A stretch of DNA of 64,000 bases from Litorivivens sp041624475 (GTDB taxonomy: Bacteria; Pseudomonadota; Gammaproteobacteria; Pseudomonadales; Spongiibacteraceae): assembly GCF_041624475.1 (NCBI RefSeq), contig NZ_JBFJUX010000005.1, forward strand, positions 62,001-126,000. The letters are read 5' to 3'. Shown here piece by piece: positions 59,966 to 64,000 of this stretch (positions are counted from its first letter, which is position 1; every line of letters starts with the position of its first letter). A program made the translations under genes and the position numbers. The notes below the pieces were generated by a model. The model was not told the origin of the DNA and did no database searches. It saw only the letters and a list, made by a program, of their open reading frames with translations.

Positions 59966-62753
59966 AACTGCGCTGTTCACCATCACCTTCTATATTGTCT
60001 ACGCAACGCACGCACAGCTCGGGGTGAGCCTCTACGCTGCCCACATCCTCGCGGTAGTGCCAGCAACGCACACACTTGCTGCCTTCGCTGGCTCGAATTG
60101 AAACTTCGAGATTATCCAGCTCGGTGGCAACCGCATCTTTGCTATCGGCAAGATCCGCCACCCGGGCTTTGGAGGTAATCAGCACAAAGCGCAGTTCATC
60201 CTCCAGCTTTTCCAGTTCACCGCGCAGGGACTGATCGCAAAACAGGGTAACTTCGGCCTGCAGGCTGCCGCCGATCACCTTATTATTCCGGGCTTCTTCC
60301 ATCGCTTTGTTGACCGCGGTTTTCACTTCCTGAACCAGGGTCCAGAAGGCATCGCCGCGCTCGGGGTCGTCAAAGCGCTCCAGCCCCTCATACCACTCGG
60401 CAGTAAACACGCTGCCGGATTGTTCGCCGGGCAGGTTGTCCCACAGCTCGTCAGCAGTAAAGCTGAGAATCGGTGCCATCCAGCGAATCATGGCCTGGGC
60501 AATATGGTACAGCGCGGTCTGGGCCGAGCGACGGGCCAGGCTGTCAGCACCCGTGGTGTACTGGCGATCCTTGATGACGTCCAGATAGAAGCCACCCAAC
60601 TCCACCACACAGAAATGATGCAGCTTCTGATAAACCTGATGGAACTGATAGCGATCGTAGGCGCCGCGAATTTCATCCTGCAATTGCGCGGCGTGATGCA
60701 CAATCCAGCGATCCAGGCTCAGCATATCGGCGCTGGCCACCAGATCATTCTCGGGATCAAAGCCTGCCATATTGGACAGCATAAAGCGGGCGGTATTGCG
60801 AATACGGCGATAAAGATCTGCGGTGCGCTTGAAAATCTCCTTGGACACCGTCATCTCGCCGCGGTAGTCCGTAGTGGCCACCCACAGGCGCAGCACATCG
60901 GCGCCGAGATCGTTCATGACCTCCTGGGGCGCAATCACATTCCCGAGCGACTTCGACATCTTGTGACCGTTAGTGTCCACGGTAAAACCGTGGGTCAGCA
61001 CGGTCTTATAGGGCGCACTACCATTTACGGCAATCGCAGACAGCAGCGAGGATTGGAACCAGCCCCGGTGCTGATCCGAGCCTTCCAAATAGAGATCCGC
61101 CGGGTATTGCAGCTGCTCGCGCTGATTCAACACCGCGTAGTGGGTCACCCCGGAATCAAACCAGACATCTAAGGTATCGGTGACTTTTTCATAGCGCTCG
61201 GCGTCGGCGCCCAGCAGTTCACTGGCGTCGAGTTCGAACCAGGCATCAATGCCCTCTTTTTCTACGCGCTCAGCCACTTTCTCAATCAGCGCGGGCGTAT
61301 CGGGATGCAGTTCGGCGGTTTGCTTATCCACAAACAAGGCAATGGGCACACCCCAGGTTCGCTGTCGGGAAATACACCAGTCCGGGCGCTCCTGCATCAT
61401 GGATTCAATGCGCGCCTTGCCCCACTCCGGCAGCCACTGCACTTCGTCGGCGGCTTTCAGCGCAGTATCGAGCAGACCGTTCTGATGCATGCTGACAAAC
61501 CATTGCGGTGTGGCGCGGAAAATAATCGGGGATTTGTGGCGCCAGCAGTGGGGGTAGCTGTGCTCGTAGCTTTCGTTGTGCAGCAGACGGCCGCGCTCTT
61601 CGAGCAGCTCGATAATCGGCTGATTGGCCTTGTGTACAAACTGACCGGCAAACAGTTCGGTTTCTTCGAGAAACACCCCGTTGCCGCCCACCGGGTTCAG
61701 CACGTCCAGATTGTATTTGCTGCCCACCACAAAGTCGTCGGCGCCGTGGCCGGGCGCGGTATGCACCGCGCCAGTACCCGCATCGACCGTGACGTGGTCA
61801 CCGAGTATCACCGGCACCTGCCGATCGTAAAAGGGGTGCTGTAGTTTCAAGCCTTCCAGCGCGGCGCCCTTGAAGCTGCCGAGCAATTCAAACTCCTGCG
61901 CACCGAAACGAGCCAGTGCTTTTTCGTGCAGCTCCTGCGCCAGTACCACAGTGCGACCGTTATAAGAGGCCACCACATACTCAAGTTCCGGGTGCAGGGC
62001 CACCGCCTGGTTAGCGGGTAAGGTCCAGGGCGTAGTGGTCCAGATCACCAGATCAACTGCGCTTACCGCAACACCACTGCGCTGCGAGAAATCCGCCGCA
62101 TCGACCACTGCAAAAGCCACATCAATGGCCGGCGAGGTTTTGTCCTGGTATTCGACTTCTGCTTCCGCCAGCGCCGAACCACAGTCGGTACACCAGTGCA
62201 CGGGCTTGAAACCCTTGTGCACGTGGCCGTTGTCAACGATCTTGCCCAATGCCCGAATGATATTCGCCTCAAAGGCGTAATTCATGGTCAGATAGGGCTC
62301 ATCCCAATCGCCCAGAACGCCAAGGCGCTCAAAGCTGTCGCGCTGACCTTTGACCTGCTTGCTGGCGTAGTCGCGGCACTTCTGACGGAAGGTACGCACG
62401 TCGACCTTGTGGCCGGGCTTGCCGACCTTTTTCTCAACATTCAGCTCAATGGGCAGGCCATGGCAGTCCCAACCGGGCACATAGGGAGCGTCAAACCCAT
62501 CCAGCGTCTTGGATTTAACGATCATGTCCTTGAGGATTTTATTGACCGCGTGCCCGAGGTGAATATCGCCGTTGGCGTAAGGGGGGCCGTCGTGCAGGAT
62601 AAACTTTTCACGACCGGCCCGGGCCTTGCGGATGGCCTCGTAGAGTTTGCCTTCCTGCCATTTTTTCAGCATGCCCGGCTCGCGCTGAGCCAGGTTGGCT
62701 TTCATGGGAAAAGCCGTCTGAGGCAGATTCAATGTGTGTTTGTAGTCGCTCAT
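59958..62753 (-). CDS. ileS: Isoleucyl-tRNA synthetase IleS
   Basis: A 931-residue class I synthetase. The HIGH motif is HLGH (residues 65-68), the KMSKS motif GHKMSKSLGN lies near residue 597, the CP1 editing domain is between them, and the C-terminus has a zinc-binding domain CVRCWHYREDVGS plus CVRCVDN. The ATG at 62753 (MSDYKHTLNLP) fits the family; an in-frame TTG three codons earlier is not needed. It is 12 bases after ribF. Confidence 0.98.
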   Translation of the reverse strand: MSDYKHTLNLPQTAFPMKANLAQREPGMLKKWQEGKLYEAIRKARAGREKFILHDGPPYANGDIHLGHAVNKILKDMIVKSKTLDGFDAPYVPGWDCHGLPIELNVEKKVGKPGHKVDVRTFRQKCRDYASKQVKGQRDSFERLGVLGDWDEPYLTMNYAFEANIIRALGKIVDNGHVHKGFKPVHWCTDCGSALAEAEVEYQDKTSPAIDVAFAVVDAADFSQRSGVAVSAVDLVIWTTTPWTLPANQAVALHPELEYVVASYNGRTVVLAQELHEKALARFGAQEFELLGSFKGAALEGLKLQHPFYDRQVPVILGDHVTVDAGTGAVHTAPGHGADDFVVGSKYNLDVLNPVGGNGVFLEETELFAGQFVHKANQPIIELLEERGRLLHNESYEHSYPHCWRHKSPIIFRATPQWFVSMHQNGLLDTALKAADEVQWLPEWGKARIESMMQERPDWCISRQRTWGVPIALFVDKQTAELHPDTPALIEKVAERVEKEGIDAWFELDASELLGADAERYEKVTDTLDVWFDSGVTHYAVLNQREQLQYPADLYLEGSDQHRGWFQSSLLSAIAVNGSAPYKTVLTHGFTVDTNGHKMSKSLGNVIAPQEVMNDLGADVLRLWVATTDYRGEMTVSKEIFKRTADLYRRIRNTARFMLSNMAGFDPENDLVASADMLSLDRWIVHHAAQLQDEIRGAYDRYQFHQVYQKLHHFCVVELGGFYLDVIKDRQYTTGADSLARRSAQTALYHIAQAMIRWMAPILSFTADELWDNLPGEQSGSVFTAEWYEGLERFDDPERGDAFWTLVQEVKTAVNKAMEEARNNKVIGGSLQAEVTLFCDQSLRGELEKLEDELRFVLITSKARVADLADSKDAVATELDNLEVSIRASEGSKCVRCWHYREDVGSVEAHPELCVRCVDNIEGDGEQRSYA

Positions 62754-62765
62754 AGCATCCAAAAA

Positions 62766-63707
62766 TCAATCATCGCCGCGCTCAGCGAAATAGTGACGCG
62801 CTGTTTCAATATCGTTGTGTATCTGCGCTTTCAGGGCTTCGAGACCGTCAAAGCGAATTTCATTGCGCAACTTCTTGCGGAACAGGACTTTGATATTGCG
62901 CCGGTACAGATTGCCGCTGTAATCCAGCACATGAACTTCCAGAATGGCCTTGGGCAGATTATCCACCGTGGGCCGGGTGCCAACATTGGCGACACCCTTG
63001 CGGGTAACCCCGTCCGGGCACTCCACTTCCACCGCAAACACGCCCGCCAATGGTGAGCGCAGCCGGTGCAGCTCCATATTCGCTGTGGGCACCCCCAGCG
63101 TGCGACCCAGCTGCTGGCCTACAATAACCCGGCCGGCAATGCTGTAGGGCCGGCCCAGCAGACGCTCGGCTTCGGCGAAATCCGCCTCGGCCAGCACTTC
63201 GCGGATTCGAGTGCTGCTGACCCGCTCGTCGCTCTGGGTCAGAGTGGCGGTATCCATTACCTCAAAACCGTAGGTTTCGCCGGCCTTTTTCAGCATGCCA
63301 AAACCGCCGCTGCGATCCCGGCCGAAACGCAGATCGTCACCGACCACAATAAACTTGGCTGCCAGACCATCCACAAACAACTTGCGGATAAACTCCATCG
63401 CGCCCAGCTGCCGGAAATTGGGAGTAAAACGGATACGCATGATCCGATCGATACCCAGCTTATCCAGCTCCACAAAGCGCTCGCGAAAGCTCATCAGCCG
63501 GGGCGGCGCTTCGTGCGGCGAGAAAAACTCGCGCGGCAGCGGCTCAAAGACCACCACAACCGTGGGCAAGCCCAGCTCGCGGCCCTTGGCCATCAACTGC
63601 TTCAACACCGCCTGATGGCCGAGGTGAACACCATCGAAAGCACCAATGGTCGCCACGCAACCCCGGTGCCGATCGCGAATGTTGTGAAAACCTCGGATTA
63701 ACTCCAT
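62766..63707 (-). CDS. ribF: Bifunctional riboflavin kinase/FAD synthetase RibF
   Basis: A 313-residue enzyme making FMN and FAD from riboflavin. The N-terminal adenylyltransferase domain has TIGAFDGVHLGHQAVL and FVVGDDLRFGRDRSGG; the C-terminal flavokinase domain begins near GRPYSIAGRVIVGQQLGRT and contains PTANMEL and GVANVGTRPTV. It starts the ribF-ileS-lspA-fkpB-ispH run. Confidence 0.97.
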   Translation of the reverse strand: MELIRGFHNIRDRHRGCVATIGAFDGVHLGHQAVLKQLMAKGRELGLPTVVVVFEPLPREFFSPHEAPPRLMSFRERFVELDKLGIDRIMRIRFTPNFRQLGAMEFIRKLFVDGLAAKFIVVGDDLRFGRDRSGGFGMLKKAGETYGFEVMDTATLTQSDERVSSTRIREVLAEADFAEAERLLGRPYSIAGRVIVGQQLGRTLGVPTANMELHRLRSPLAGVFAVEVECPDGVTRKGVANVGTRPTVDNLPKAILEVHVLDYSGNLYRRNIKVLFRKKLRNEIRFDGLEALKAQIHNDIETARHYFAERGDD

Positions 63708-63736
63708 GAGGGGCCCGCTGCATAAAGAAGCGCGTG

Positions 63737-63764
63737 ATTATAACTTAGTCGTCTGGCCTCTGAA
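63737..63764 (-). promoter_or_regulatory. Candidate ribF promoter
   Basis: A perfect TATAAT (63737-63742) overlaps the murJ stop; TTCAGA (63759-63764) is 16 bases upstream. The ribF start is 30 bases downstream of the -10 box. Confidence 0.4.
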
Positions 63765-64000
63765 ATGTCTTAGACGAACTCCCAGCAGACCAAGAACACC
63801 GGCGTAGGTCAGACCGCCTGCCCCGCAGAGCAGAGCCATTTCCAGCGCCCGCTGAGCGGCATTGAGCGCTACCCAGGCCTCAACCCGCCCCAACAAGAGC
63901 CACAACAGGCCGGCCATGGCCGCCGTGGCACTGAGTAGGCGCACTGCGTAGAGCCCCCAGCCGCTGCGAGCCTGATAGGCGCCACTGCGATATAGGCCCC
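63738..64000 (-). CDS. murJ: Lipid II flippase MurJ, C-terminal end (5' part outside window)
   Basis: The frame is open to the window edge. The visible 86 residues are YRSGAYQARSGWGLYAVRLL, then two predicted membrane helices (ATAAMAGLLWLLLGRVEAWV; ALEMALLCGAGGLTYAGVLGLLG) and a basic end (RLRHFRGQTTKL). This matches the last helices of MurJ/MviN, which flips lipid II across the inner membrane. The location before ribF is the same as in Pseudomonas. Confidence 0.85.
   Translation of the reverse strand, partial: GLYRSGAYQARSGWGLYAVRLLSATAAMAGLLWLLLGRVEAWVALNAAQRALEMALLCGAGGLTYAGVLGLLGVRLRHFRGQTTKL

Noticed and set aside
61324..61332. Perfect DnaA box TTATCCACA
   Set aside because: It is a single copy inside ileS coding sequence, with no cluster, AT-rich region or replication-gene neighbours. 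Chance occurrence is likely.

Overview
This 64 kb stretch is a dense housekeeping segment of a gammaproteobacterial chromosome. Most of the gene order matches blocks known from Pseudomonas (bioBFHCD with acyl-CoA dehydrogenases, hemE-gltDB-aroBK-pilQPONM-ponA, ubiEJB-hisIE-tatABC, dnaB-rplI-rpsRF-rlmB-rnr-tRNA-Leu, minor pilins-ispH-fkpB-lspA-ileS-ribF-murJ). A BioH-BioC fusion, the joining of blocks that are scattered in Pseudomonas, and a lambda-type helicase-loader pair point instead to a marine, Cellvibrionales-like lineage; that placement is inference. No insertion sequence, prophage, CRISPR array or rRNA operon was seen, and no gene-free gap exceeds 200 bases.

Layout. 1-0.9 kb: end of a HAMP-GGDEF diguanylate cyclase and a small DUF3094 membrane protein. 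1-6.4 kb: three acyl-CoA dehydrogenases (two FadE-like paralogues and one AidB-like). 6.5-10.9 kb: biotin genes bioB, bioF, fused bioH-bioC and bioD. 11-17.2 kb: comF, srkA, a hexapeptide acyltransferase, a TrmB-like methyltransferase, cysE, an M48 lipoprotein protease, tag and a DUF4136 lipoprotein. 17.2-26 kb: hemE, gltD, gltB, aroB, aroK. 26-31 kb: the type IV pilus alignment complex and secretin pilM-N-O-P-Q. 31.2-35 kb: ponA and radA.

35.2-36.9 kb holds the most unusual locus: a protein with an N-terminal winged-helix-like region and three tandem DnaT-like domains, overlapped out of frame by a gene whose product resembles phage lambda protein P, the DnaB helicase loader. dnaB lies 5.4 kb further on. 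37-42.2 kb: ubiE-ubiJ-ubiB, hisI-hisE and tatABC. 42.2-49.1 kb: dnaB, rplI, a membrane protein gene, rpsR, rpsF, rlmB and rnr on the minus strand. Then come tRNA-Leu(CAG) and an RhlE-type helicase. 50.7-57.9 kb: the minor pilin operon pilE-fimU-pilV-pilW-pilX-pilY1. 58-64 kb: ispH, fkpB, lspA, ileS, ribF and the end of murJ.

Two loci, 20 kb apart, together encode much of a type IV pilus: the pilMNOPQ envelope complex and the minor pilin/PilY1 priming complex. A site one base away from the AlgR consensus lies upstream of pilE, matching the known AlgR control of this operon in P. aeruginosa. Non-coding signals include sigma70-like promoters, one strong intrinsic terminator after rplI, a candidate S6:S18 autoregulatory leader before rpsF, and a small family of intergenic palindromic repeats.
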